Shown: positions 10,910 through 21,201 of the stretch, piece by piece
Position numbering within the stretch: position 1 is the first letter of the stretch
Layout: each line of letters opens with the position of its first letter
Source of the DNA: Siphonodentalium dalli
Lineage: Eukaryota > Mollusca > Scaphopoda > Gadilida > Siphonodentaliidae
Reading direction: 5' to 3'
Length of the DNA stretch: 64,000 bases
Assembly (NCBI GenBank): GCA_032622095.1
Contig: CP136064.1
Span: forward strand, 218,688,205-218,752,204
Notes under the pieces: model-generated
Seen by the model: the letters and a program-made list of their open reading frames with translations, nothing else
Database searches by the model: none
What the model was told of the DNA's origin: nothing
Position numbers and translations under genes: made by a program

Positions 10910-11642
10910 TTATGTTTGTTTGTCCGATTATAGGCGACCAAACGGCTGGACCATCAGAGCTGAAAATTTGTAAATAGGGGTAATTTGACCCGTGGAGCGT
11001 TATTAGATAGGCCCCGTCACCTCGTATGTCTTAGCAGAGCACTACTAATTTGTTTTATATAGTCTGGCTATAGGCGACCAAACGGTTGGACACTCAGAGA
11101 TGAAAATGTGTACATATGGGCAATTTGCCACGGGGAATCTTATTAGATAGGTCCTGTTGACCTCAAATGTCGTAAAAGGGCACTAATAATTATCTAAATT
11201 AAATAATTAATAATATACCAAAAATGGTTGCAATCTGGTCGGTGAAAATTTAAACATGCGATATAAATTTACCCGTGGAGTGTCGTCGGATAGGCGCCAT
11301 TCACTTCTGACTTAACGGGTGGGGATAATAAATTATATGATCAATAAAGAGCGTTTACTATCGGTCCAGAAACTATGTGGGAAAATTGCTGCACAAAAGT
11401 AAAACGATTCGGGAATGTCACGGTTAGCTGCTGTTGACCTAAAATGACAAATGGGCACTGATAATTAGTAATAAAGAGCGTTTATTATTAACTAAAAAGA
11501 TAGATGTAACTTTATATAGAGAGTCTGCAGTCATGCAGTATGTGTTGTTTGACTCGGATGACTATTGATATTTAAAATGACTTTAGGGGCCACGAACAGT
11601 TTACGCATTATTCACCCGAGGAACACTGGGTACCCCAGCTAG
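10910..11642. mobile_element. Second tandem-core element ending in CTAG
   Basis: A unit of about 145 bp containing TATAGGCGACCAAACGG and GACC.GTGGAGCGTTATTAGATAGG starts near 10920 and 11065, with a weaker copy from about 11220. The 3' side carries GGTACCCCAGCTAGT; CTAG ends at 11642 and is followed by T. This matches a Helitron-like terminus. A related CGACCAAACGG block occurs inverted in the array at 50430-51060. Confidence 0.4.
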
Positions 11643-12180
11643 TTTCCGATAAAGAGACAATAAGATACCAAGATTTAATCAAAACCTGACGGTAAACATG
11701 GGAAAAGTTCAAAGCATTGAGAAAATTATTCTAACTAATATACTTTGTACACGTTTATCAATGTTTGTTTTACATATCGCTGTAACAGTTTTGTTTACAT
11801 AACAATGGTTTAACACGCAAACTGTCGTTATCGGAGAATAATCAATACTGAATATAAGAATGTAGTTTTATCTATTTTTACGTGTTCTTAACGGTGATGA
11901 TTAATATTTGCCGACAGCGAGTGTCTTTGGTCCCTTTAAGACAGAGACCAATGGCAGCAAGATTGTTATTAAGAATAAGGCGATTGTCTTAATATATGAC
12001 GTTAAGCTGGCAACAGAAGTCCAATAATCCTATGTAACATGTGTTAACATATATATATATATATATATATTACCCCAGGGCATGTATATCGCCATACCGA
12101 ATGGACATACAGTGGTTTCCCGTGTTTAACTCGTTTGGGACGTGATTCTTTTGAGAAAACATTACTCACAGACGAGATTG
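11643..12180. other. Non-coding with a TA microsatellite
   Basis: A (TA)n run of about 11 units lies near 12049-12070. Nothing else is supported. Confidence 0.5.
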
Positions 12181-12184
12181 TTTG

Positions 12185-12960
12185 CAGAAATGCTCATTTT
12201 TATATAATTTTATAGCAATTTATGCGTTTATTCAATGTTGGGTCAGACCATTTGCCATGGCAGAATTCTCCGCGTGACAACTCATACAATATGAGTGATC
12301 ATCCGTAGTCTATAAATTTTCTAGAAATTTTGGGTAGATACCAACAAATTGCGACCGGTTACCATAGCAACATATTTTCGGAAATGTATGCGTTCGGGGC
12401 TGTAATTTCGCTATATGACGATACCTTTGCGACATTTTGAATCAAATATAAATTATTTCCAAAGTTAAATGATCCAGGAATATTTTGCCAACATCTGGAA
12501 CTAGCCTTGCTCAAAAATCACCCATCACCGACAGAGGGCGCCATTCAAAATGGCCGCCAAACCCCCGTTTTCTAACGTTAAAATGCTTACTTTCATATCA
12601 TTTTATAGCACTGTATGCGTTAATTTAATGCTGGGTCAGACCATTTGACATGACAGAATTATCCACATGACAGCTGATAATATATGGGTGATCATCCGTG
12701 ATCTATAAATCTTCCAAATTTTTTATTTGGGTTTATTCCACCAAATTGCGACTGGTTGACATGGCAACCGATTTTCGGAAAATTTTGCGTTTGGGGGGCT
12801 GTAATTTCGCTATACGAGATGTCTGCGTGCGAAATTTTAAATCAAATGTAATTAATTTCCAAAAAATTGGATCCAGGAATATACTTAAATTGCTCTCGCT
12901 TCTTGTTCCTTCTGCTGAAGGGGTCAAGATTCACCTGCCATGGTGATTGACAACCGAAAA
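12185..12960. repeat. Direct duplication of a ~380-bp unit
   Basis: Unit 1 (about 12190-12560) and unit 2 (about 12585-12960) share in order ATTTTATAGCA, TGCTGGGTCAGACCATTTG, GTGATCATCCGT, TCTATAAAT, AAATTGCGAC.GGTT, GGGGCTGTAATTTCGCTATA and GATCCAGGAATAT. Units are diverged. The open frames at 12698-12946 and 12733-12927 lie inside unit 2 and are broken in unit 1, so they are not treated as genes. Confidence 0.65.
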
Positions 12961-13175
12961 AATTGTCTACGCGTCTGCGGCTTAGGCTACTGGGCGCCGC
13001 CATTTTGGAACAATGACGTCACGAATCACGGCACGCGACCCCCACTTGACGCCAAAAATAGGTTACATCTACATGGACCCCTCACTGAGTGATCGGCCTA
13101 TATTGAATACATGATACTATGCGCAAAAACATTTAAATATAAAAAATTAATTCGCTGATAACATGTGCATGAAGT

Positions 13176-13242
13176 GGGAAACGGATATATCCGTTTCCCG
13201 TCCTGTAGGTAATGTTTTGGGAAACGGATATATCCGTTTCCC
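13176..13242. repeat. Two identical 24-bp perfect palindromes
   Basis: GGGAAACGGATA followed by its exact reverse complement occupies 13176-13199 and again 13219-13242, each followed by GTCCT. The second copy is followed by AAACGAGTTAA, and TTAACTCGTTTGGGA occurs near 12127, hinting that this is the hairpin end of an older element. Confidence 0.7.
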
Positions 13243-13318
13243 GTCCTAAACGAGTTAAGTGAGACACGGGAGATTTGTCGCCCGCTCGAGACCGGTCCTA
13301 CTAACATCCGACCGTACC

Positions 13319-13335
13319 GCCCCCCCCCCCCCCCA
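13319..13335. repeat. Poly-C tract
   Basis: An uninterrupted run of about 16 cytosines. It is prone to length error in sequencing, so frames crossing it are unreliable. Confidence 0.8.
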
Positions 13336-13463
13336 GGGGTTCGAGCGAGATGGGGCATGCACTTTTGTACAAAATAGACCTGAATGTACCAAATTTCCAA
13401 CCCCAAGTCCATAGCACGAGCGGAAACGCCACTATTAACCCCTAAATTGCGGCCGTTTTCGCA

Positions 13464-13877
13464 GTTACACTGGTGTAAATAGGGTTCGGAGTGACATCTA
13501 GCGGATGCGGGAGGATTATATAGGAGAGAATAAAATAGACACTGGGCCCTGATCATCACACCTCTTCCCTATGATTTCCCATAGGTAAAATAACCATTGA
13601 CACAGGAATTAACCCTTTGTAGTGAAGTTTGAATTTTTTGGTGTGGTATAAAATATGACAGTATTTTTTTATGCGATTCTGACACAAGTTACGAAAACAC
13701 AAGATTTAAAGGCAAATTCCCTGCTAGACAGACATGATTTTTTTGTGTAAAAAGTTTCCCAATATGTCAATTTTTCAGATTTAAAGAAAATTTTGGACCC
13801 AACATTTATATTGCCAACAGTATACGCTAAAACGTTAGCACTGAGGCCTATGGAAAACATTTACACCAGTGTAACCT
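13464..13877. mobile_element. TTACACTGGTGTAA-ended repeat, copy 1
   Basis: Begins with GTTACACTGGTGTAAAT and ends with its reverse complement. The 14-bp core is itself a palindrome. Copy 2 at 14782-15183 shares the inside in the same order (GGAGTGACATCTAGCGGATG, AGACACTGGGCCCTGAT, TTTCCCATAGGTAAAATAACC, AACATTTATATTG). Its size and the terminal inverted repeats make it a MITE. No open frame is conserved. Confidence 0.6.
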
Positions 13878-14781
13878 AAAGGGAAAAAAATGCTTTTTGG
13901 CATTTTTGATTCCTGGGAGTCACTTTAAAGCATTTTAATGCATTTTTCAGAGCCTGGTCTTTCAGTCCAATGAATATATCATGTATGGTGTGGCTATTCT
14001 TGCTGCTGATGTCTTCTTTCACTTACATCAGGCAAAAAATAGTATGATTTTTCATAAAAAATGCCAATTTTTCAAGGTATTTTCAAATATTTTCAATGTG
14101 GTAATAGTCACATGATAATGAAAATGACCCATAACATGAGCATGGCAATGACACACATATCAATTGTTATAAGAAGCTAATCTAACAAGTATTTTGGATT
14201 TTATAGTCAGTGATATACAGATATATATCATAAAAGTGTGTCATTTGCACTGGTGGGTATGGCCATTTGAAGGTTGATAGCACTATAACTTGGACACATT
14301 TAAGAAAATGCTTCAGCAATTCAAAGAGAGCATATCTTTATTCAACTAATTCAATATACACCCACATCCAGTTATCTTGGATCACCCTTGCAGACCTGAA
14401 AATGTCATATTTTAGTCTTCCATGCGCTGACAAAGTCATGCGTTTCATGCTCAGCTGATCAGATCTGGATTCAATGACCTCACATCACCAGAAGTTCTTT
14501 CATGGAATGAATCTTGTACAATCTTCCAAAGCTGATCCAAGTTTGCAACACCAGACCCCAAAAACTGAGTGAAAATGGGGCCTGAACATGAACTGGTGGT
14601 GGAAAATTGTGCTTTTTTTATGAATAATGTGTTAAAGGGGGTGGGGTTAAATTGTGTATGATAAATAAAGAACCACAGAAAAGATATTGTTTTTGAATAC
14701 ATTTTTTTCATTGATGGGTAATTCTGAAGGAATGTAGGGAGTTACAATTATTCCGTGAAAAAGCGGGCTATCGCTTTTGGC
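13878..14781. other. No recognised feature
   Basis: Moderately AT-rich stretch between the two MITE copies. Short open frames at 14267-14458 and 14451-14898 lack recognisable motifs or convincing splice borders. Confidence 0.45.
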
Positions 14782-15183
14782 TACACTGGTGTAAATAGAA
14801 TTCGGAGTGACATCTAGCGGATGCGGGAGGAATATATAAGAGACAATAAAATAGACACTGGGCCCTGATTGGTCATTAGCCTTTTTTGCTTTTCGCATAA
14901 AAAAATCATCTCACCTCTTCCCTATGATTTCCCATAGGTAAAATAACCAGTGGCACAGGAATTAACCCTTTGTCGTGAAATTTGAAATTTTTGGTGTTGT
15001 CTAAAATATGACAGTATTTTTATGCGGTTCTGACACAAGTTACGAAAACACAAGATATAAAGGCGAATTCCCTGCTAGACAGACATGATTTAAAGAACAT
15101 TTTGGACCCAACATTTATATTGTCAACAGTATACGCTAAAATGTTAGCACTGAGGCCTATGGAAAACATTTACACCAGTGTAA
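14782..15183. mobile_element. TTACACTGGTGTAA-ended repeat, copy 2
   Basis: Same architecture and internal blocks as 13464-13877, with an insertion (GTCATTAGCC region) after the GGGCCCTGAT block and a deletion after the GACAGACATGATTT block. The left terminus has lost its first bases (CTACACTGGTG). Confidence 0.6.
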
Positions 15184-15339
15184 CCTCCTACGCCACTCCG
15201 TTCTTATTATATGTCGTTCCGTGCCACTGCACACTAATGTTCCTTGTTTTAAGATTGATTCCTGCAGTTATCCTTCCTGTATTCTTTTCACGCATTGTAT
15301 TGACATCTGCGAAATATTTGGATTAAAGTTAGTAGTTTA

Positions 15340-15590
15340 GTTCTAAGCGTGATTTATCGATGATTCTACGACTGGGGAAGTCCGATACAATAACGCTAGA
15401 TGTCTGACCGCGAATGTTATTTATTGTCTGTGCTTTACGTACATATATACATAGCGAATTCGACCGCAATGTTTGGGTTAATATATTAACTTCCGGTATA
15501 GCTAGCGACTTTACCGATTCGCTGAATGATATGTCCCTTTCCGTGGTCAGACAGCTATAAGAGAGGTTCCGTAACTGCGGAAGCGGCCGC
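15340..15590. repeat. Left flank of the 23-bp satellite: dispersed repeat
   Basis: Matches sequence before the single 23-mers at 38464 and 38791: ATAGCGAATTCG.CCGCA, GGGTTAATATATT, GGTATAGCTAGC, TCCCTTTCCGTGGTCAGACAG and CGGCCGCAAGTTAGGGG. It fixes the array as an internal expansion of this repeat. Confidence 0.7.
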
Positions 15591-17890
15591 AAGTTAGGGG
15601 TTAACAGTGCCGTTAGTTAGGGGATAACAGTGCCGTTAGTTAGGGGATAACAGTGCCGTTAGTTAGGGGATAACAGTGCCGTTAGTTAGGGGATAACAGT
15701 GCCGTTAGTTAGGGGTTAACAGTGCCGTTAGTTAGGGGATAACAGTGCCGTTAGTTAGGGGATAACAGTGCCGTTAGTTAGGGGATAACAGTGCCGTTAG
15801 TTAGGGGTTAACAGTGCCGTTAGTTAGGGGATAACAGTGCCGTTAGTTAGGGGATAACAGTGCCGTTAGTTAGGGGATAACAGTGCCGTTAGTTAGGGGA
15901 TAACAGTGCCGTTAGTTAGGGGATAACAGTGCCGTTAGTTAGGGGATAACAGTGCCGTTAGTTAGGGGTTAACAGTGCCGTTAGTTAGGGGATAACAGTG
16001 CCGTTAGTTAGGGGATAACAGTGCCGTTAGTTAGGGGATAACAGTGCCGTTAGTTAGGGGATAACAGTGCCGTTAGTTAGGGGATAACAGTGCCGTTAGT
16101 TAGGGGTTAACAGTGCCGTTAGTTAGGGGATAACAGTGCCGTTAGTTAGGGGTTAACAGTGCCGTTAGTTAGGGGATAACAGTGCCGTTAGTTAGGGGAT
16201 AACAGTGCCGTTAGTTAGGGGATAACAGTGCCGTTAGTTAGGGGATAACAGTGCCGTTAGTTAGGGGATAACAGTGCCGTTAGTTATGGGATAACAGTGC
16301 CGTTAGTTATGGGATAACAGTGCCGTTAGTTAGGGGTTAACAGTGCCGTTAGTTAGGGGATAACAGTGCCGTTAGTTAGGGGATAACAGTGCCGTTAGTT
16401 AGGGGTTAACAGTGCCGTTAGTTAGGGGATAACAGTGCCGTTAGTTAGGGGATAACAGTGCCGTTAGTTAGGGGATAACAGTGCCGTTAGTTAGGGGATA
16501 ACAGTGCCGTTAGTTAGGGGTTAACAGTGCCGTTAGTTAGGGGATAACAGTGCCGTTAGTTAGGGGATAACAGTGCCGTTAGTTAGGGGTTAACAGTGCC
16601 GTTAGTTAGGGGATAACAGTGCCGTTAGTTATGGGATAACAGTGCCGTTAGTTAGGGGATAACAGTGCCGTTAGTTAGGGGATAACAGTGCCGTTAGTTA
16701 GGGGATAACAGTGCCGTTAGTTAGGGGATAACAGTGCCGTTAGTTAGGGGATAACAGTGCCGTTAGTTAGGGGTTAACAGTGCCGTTAGTTAGGGGATAA
16801 CAGTGCCGTTAGTTAGGGGATAACAGTGCCGTTAGTTAGGGGATAACAGTGCCGTTAGTTAGGGGATAACAGTGCCGTTAGTTAGGGGATAACAGTGCCG
16901 TTAGTTAGGGGATAACAGTGCCGTTAGTTAGGGGATAACAGTGCCGTTAGTTAGGGGTTAACAGTGCCGTTAGTTAGGGGATAACAGTGCCGTTAGTTAG
17001 GGGTTAACAGTGCCGTTAGTTAGGGGATAACAGTGCCGTTAGTTAGGGGATAACAGTGCCGTTAGTTAGGGGATAACAGTGCCGTTAGTTAGGGGATAAC
17101 AGTGCCGTTAGTTATGGGATAACAGTGCCGTTAGTTATGGGATAACAGTGCCGTTAGTTAGGGGTTAACAGTGCCGTTAGTTAGGGGATAACAGTGCCGT
17201 TAGTTAGGGGATAACAGTGCCGTTAGTTAGGGGTTAACAGTGCCGTTAGTTAGGGGATAACAGTGCCGTTAGTTAGGGGATAACAGTGCCGTTAGTTAGG
17301 GGATAACAGTGCCGTTAGTTAGGGGATAACAGTGCCGTTAGTTAGGGGTTAACAGTGCCGTTAGTTAGGGGATAACAGTGCCGTTAGTTAGGGGATAACA
17401 GTGCCGTTAGTTAGGGGATAACAGTGCCGTTAGTTAGGGGTTAACAGTGCCGTTAGTTAGGGGATAACAGTGCCGTTAGTTATGGGATAACAGTGCCGTT
17501 AGTTAGGGGATAACAGTGCCGTTAGTTAGGGGATAACAGTGCCGTTAGTTAGGGGATAACAGTGCCGTTAGTTAGGGGATAACAGTGCCATTAGTTAGGG
17601 GATAACAGTGCCGTTAGTTAGGGGATAACAGTGCCGTTAGTTAGGGGTTAACAGTGCCGTTAGTTAGGGGATAACAGTGCCGTTAGTTAGGGGATAACAG
17701 TGCCGTTAGTTAGGGGATAACAGTGCCGTTAGTTAGAGGTTAACAGTGCCGTTAGTTAGGGGATAACAGTGCCGTTAGTTAGGGGATAACAGTGCCGTTA
17801 GTTAGGGGATAACAGTGCCGTTAGTTAGGGGTTAACAGTGCCGTTAGTTAGGGGATAACAGTGCCGTTAGTTAGGGGATAACAGTGCCGT
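15591..17890. repeat. Satellite/minisatellite: 100 tandem copies of a 23-bp unit
   Basis: The unit is AGTTAGGGG(A/T)TAAC followed by AGTGCCGTT. The array holds close to 100 units with almost no length variation. Three main monomer types can be read: GGGGATAAC (about 75 units), GGGGTTAAC (about 20) and TATGGGATAAC (6). One unit has GAGGTTAAC and one has GCCATT. The order of types is not random (see findings). Every unit contains TTAGGG (or TTATGGG) but not as a telomeric run. The unit length is not a multiple of three, and stop codons recur on both strands, so it is not coding. Confidence 0.97.
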
Positions 17891-18240
17891 TCCCGCTTGA
17901 TATATCGACTTGGAGACTGGAACTTTGATACATACATGTCTATTATGCACGATATTGCATGACCCATCTCCTGAGGGCACGCGGTCGGCATTTAGCAGGA
18001 CAATTTCCATACGAAATAAGCCAATATTGGCATTATTTAATCTACATATACCTTTTTCATATACGCTCTTTATAATATGTTTTCCCTGCGTCCCGCGCAA
18101 TTCAACCAACGGCATAGCGGGTATAAGCTCACTATATTGGCATATTTCAGAATAAAATCAGTGCAATATGGACATATGTGAATATTTAGGTCCAATATGA
18201 ACCCATTTGCACGATGATATGCTGCAGCTCGCACATCGTC
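17891..18240. repeat. Right flank of satellite and inverted-repeat remnant
   Basis: 17890-17960 (CCGCTTGATATATCGACTTGG onwards) matches sequence after the single 23-mers at 38.49 and 38.81 kb. From about 17998 it becomes a copy of the element at 140-960. Confidence 0.6.
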
Positions 18241-18283
18241 ACTCAAAATACATATAGATTGAAATAACAGCATTGCACGCATA

Positions 18284-18496
18284 CAGTAATGCCCTAATTA
18301 ATCGACTCCATAACCACAGCAGAATTATGGGTAACTTTTCAGGATTTAGTCGGAAATATGGCTTGTTGTCATTCATCGGAAAGCTCTCCCCGAGAGCATT
18401 CCGATGAATGGCAACAAGCCATATTTCCGACTAAATCCTGAAAAGTTACCCATAATTATGCTGTGGTTATGGAGTCGATTAATTAGGGCATTACTG
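18284..18496. repeat. 213-bp near-perfect palindrome
   Basis: CAGTAATGCCCTAATTAATC at 18284 is mirrored by GATTAATTAGGGCATTACTG ending at 18496. The ~100-bp arms match at nearly every base (one visible difference is AGCAGAATT against AATTATGCT) down to a small GCTCTCCCCGAGAGC tip. No target-site duplication is apparent. Arms this similar imply a young foldback or recent arm-to-arm conversion. Confidence 0.85.
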
Positions 18497-18717
18497 AACC
18501 TAGTATGTTACTAGAAATAACCACGCACCAGCAAGAATTTATAACTTACCACAAGCCATTGACTCGATCAATCTCACTTCATAATTTCGATATGAAGATT
18601 TGGAATGACTCAATTATTTCGATGTAAAACGTACATAATAACGACTTGCCGACAAAAGTATCAACAAGTACCACAAGTTCACAATGTGCGCTTTTTGCGG
18701 AACGGTGGGGGTGTATA

Positions 18718-19130
18718 TATATACAGAACAACACGATGTGTAAATGGGTTTGTCGATACAACACGAGTGCTGTCGCGGAAGGATAGAACGAGAGGCGCAA
18801 GCACTCGTGCCGTATCGACAAACCAATTTACACATCGTGTCGTTCTGTGTTTATTACACGCTTCGCGTCCTAGCATCCGTGCATTAAAAATACAGACTTA
18901 GAAGGTTTATTTAGGCATATATATAGAGTGCGTGTTTAGTCATGTGCATTTGATGATGCTTTTATTTTATAGTTCCGGTTTCATGGTTGAGGCGAACGTC
19001 GTGTACGTCATGCGTATGGAACGTACGTTCCATACGTATTTGTAAATATGGAGCAGCAATAACACTGTATTTCCGGGAACAAGCGTGTAATAAAATACTT
19101 TATTACATGATCCTACCCTTATTCCATTCA
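18718..19130. mobile_element. Foldback element, copy 1 (copy 2 at 47452-47870)
   Basis: Arms of about 48 bp (CAGAACAACACGATGTGTAA at the left, mirrored to CATCGTGTCGTTCTG at the right) enclose a short centre with CTGTCGCGGAAGGAT. The sequence to the right (TTTATTACACGCTTCGCGTCC, GGTTTCATGGTTGAGGCGAACG, AATAACACTGTA) also recurs after copy 2, so the mobile unit is larger than the hairpin. Confidence 0.7.
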
Positions 19131-19171
19131 ATATAGCGGAATTTACAAAACGAGTACAGTAAATTAGGTAA

Positions 19172-20788
19172 ATGGGCCTCTTATGTTTTTTCATATATAT
19201 AAATGACATTGCGGACAATTTAGAGTCCCGAGCTAGACTATTTGCCGACGATACATGTCTCATGAATGCAAACTCTGATCTACAAACTTTAGAATCGTCG
19301 ACAAATAATGACATGCGGAAAATCAGTGAATGGGCTGAAAAGTGGATAGTCAAATTCAATAGTGCCAAAACGAAAGTACTGCTGTTTACAAGTATAGAAA
19401 ATATTATAAAACCAGATATAGTTTTCAATGGAGCTACCCTTGATTATACGTACAGTCACACACACACCTGGGTATTGAAATCTCAGAAGAATTATTATGG
19501 AATATTTATATCGAAAATATATTTACTATAAAGCCTATGCAAGACTTTCCCAAATGAGAAAACTGAAATATCTTCTCAACCGTCAGACTCTCGAAATGCT
19601 CAATGAACTCGGATGGGAGAAGCTGGAAAGTAGGCGATATGTTAAACGAATGAGTATATTTTACAACATTGCAAACGGCAAAACCCCCGCCTACTTAACT
19701 CAGCTTCTTCCATCAAAAGTTAAGGATAAATGTGATTACGAACTGAGAAATGCATCGAATTTGAATCGTCCCATTTCTAATAGCAAAAGAACAGATAAAA
19801 CTTTCTTCCTCACATGCATGCGTCATGGATTGGAACAAATTGGATGAAAAAAAAGTAAGAAACATTCCACTCGATAGGTTGAAGAAAGCACCAGTAACTA
19901 AGCCATTAAAACATATTTTTCACATGGTAAACGGCTATTAAACGTCCTTCATTGTAAACTGAGGTGTGAATGTAGTAATTTACAAGCAGATAAACTTCAA
20001 AATTGTATAGCAATCTCTGCTACATGTAGGTGTGGACATTCTGTAGAAAACGCTTTCCACCATTTTTTTGAATGCCACGTATACTTTGAAGAAAGAATTA
20101 CACTTCGTAATATTCTTCTGTGTTTTAATATTCATTCAGTTAAAGGCACGGGCGGCATTCGTTACAGAAATATTCATATTTGTTCAAATCGCCATCAACA
20201 GAAGGAATATTAAAATATATATAGATTTGTTCATATGCCAAACATAATCAGCGCTTAACTAGTATATTGTCATCAAGACGTACGATGGTGTACGTAAACA
20301 AGAGCCTGCTCGTGTTGCAGAAGTTGTGCTTCTGTTTACATAACTCGGCGAAATTCTATTGGTTAATCAAACACAAATGATATAAACGCTCTTTATTATT
20401 TCCATATCAGGAAAAGAGTAACAAATAACGTTCTTTATGTTTACCATATCCGGATCTAAACAAAAGCCAGGTAACGTAACGTTTTTTGCTTTTGTTTACA
20501 TAACAAAGGAAAACAAATTGACAATAACATACTGTTTAGGCCATATTTCTGATTGGTATAAGAACAAGGTCTGTCAACATTTTACTATTCTTTCTGTTTA
20601 TGACAGTTTTTGACGGAGATGAATATTTTAACAGCATACCCACCGCAAACGCCACCCGTCTCTTTAAGACATTACTATTTGGGGACCCGAACTTAAACAA
20701 TTAGAAAATGAAAATATCTTCAAAGCTGTGCAAAATTACTTACGAGATACAACGCACGAGGACAATCCGACAAAGTTCTATTAAGACG
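19172..20788 (+). pseudogene. LINE ORF2 remnant: RT palm, thumb and zinc finger, broken
   Basis: The first frame (19172-19531) gives IYINDIADNLESRARLFADD, with the catalytic FADD box (the YxDD position) and SEWAEKWIVKFNSAKTKVLL. The frame then shifts near 19480-19500 into 19497-19847 (LSQMRKLKYLLNRQTLEML, NELGWEKLESRRYVKRMSIF). Compared with the minus-strand copy at 4194-5260, about 49 codons between TLEM and LNELGW are deleted. A CRCGHSVENAFHHFFEC finger follows near 20025-20075, then the MITE, then about 38 more codons to a stop near 20788. Frameshift, deletion and insertion make it dead. Confidence 0.8.
20144..20663 (+). mobile_element. TTAA-flanked MITE (family A) nested in LINE ORF2, 520 bp
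   Basis: TTAA at 20140-20143 and 20664-20667; the LINE reading frame resumes after the element. Termini are AGGCACGGGCGGC and, inward from the right, AGAGACGGGTGGC. It belongs to the same family as 1512-3133 and 8413-8915 but is a diverged subfamily, closer to the copy at 1-86. Confidence 0.85.
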
Positions 20789-21201
20789 CTCGCATCAAGA
20801 TATAAATTGTAAAATGTTATCAATGCACAATGAGGTACATGTATCACATTTAAAACAGCTACTCGATAATCTTATTGAAATTATGTAGAATTGGTGGGGT
20901 GGTGAGACTAGACTACAAACTATACTTCAAATAATATACAATGATATATGTATACACTTGTAAATATGTTATACCTATTGTGTTGACAACCCAAATTATT
21001 ATATATCAGTGTTATACCGGCAATTGGGAGAGGGGGTTATGCATAAGTGGATAGCACTTGTCCTCCAATCCCAATGCCAGTCTGTATTGTAATATACTTA
21101 TTGGTAATAAATATGTTTAAACCAGTAAATTAGGTCTGGACCGAGGCTTTGGCGAGGTCCAGACCTAATTTACTGGACTTGTTTTGTCAATTCCGCTATA
21201 A

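Larger units (their letters stand above)
19170..21122 (+). mobile_element. 5'-truncated LINE with 13-bp target-site duplication
   Basis: CAGTAAATTAGGT is present at 19157-19169 and 21123-21135, directly bounding the insert. The insert begins inside the reverse-transcriptase domain and ends with AATAAATATGTTTAAAC. It is interrupted by a TTAA MITE at 20144-20663. The tail shares CCTCCAATCCC and AATA(A)AATATGTTTAAA with the minus-strand LINE ending at 3757, so both belong to related families. Confidence 0.85.
19132..21201. mobile_element. Hairpin MITE split by a LINE
   Basis: The left arm TATAGCGGAATTTACAAAAC lies at about 19132-19151 and the matching right arm GTTTTGTCAATTCCGCTATA at 21182-21201. 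The inner hairpin (GGTCTGGACC...GGTCCAGACC) is at 21132-21166. An unsplit relative is at 46976-47088. The LINE at 19170-21122 sits inside the left arm. Confidence 0.75.

Noticed and set aside
15591-17890. Resemblance of the satellite unit to a telomeric TTAGGG array or to the I-SceI homing-endonuclease site (TAGGGATAACAGG-like)
   Set aside because: TTAGGG occurs once per 23 bp, not in series, and the unit has an extra G plus a different right half compared with I-SceI. Both are coincidences at this level of identity.
15591-17890. CRISPR-like array
   Set aside because: Units are directly contiguous with no spacers, and the setting is an animal genome.
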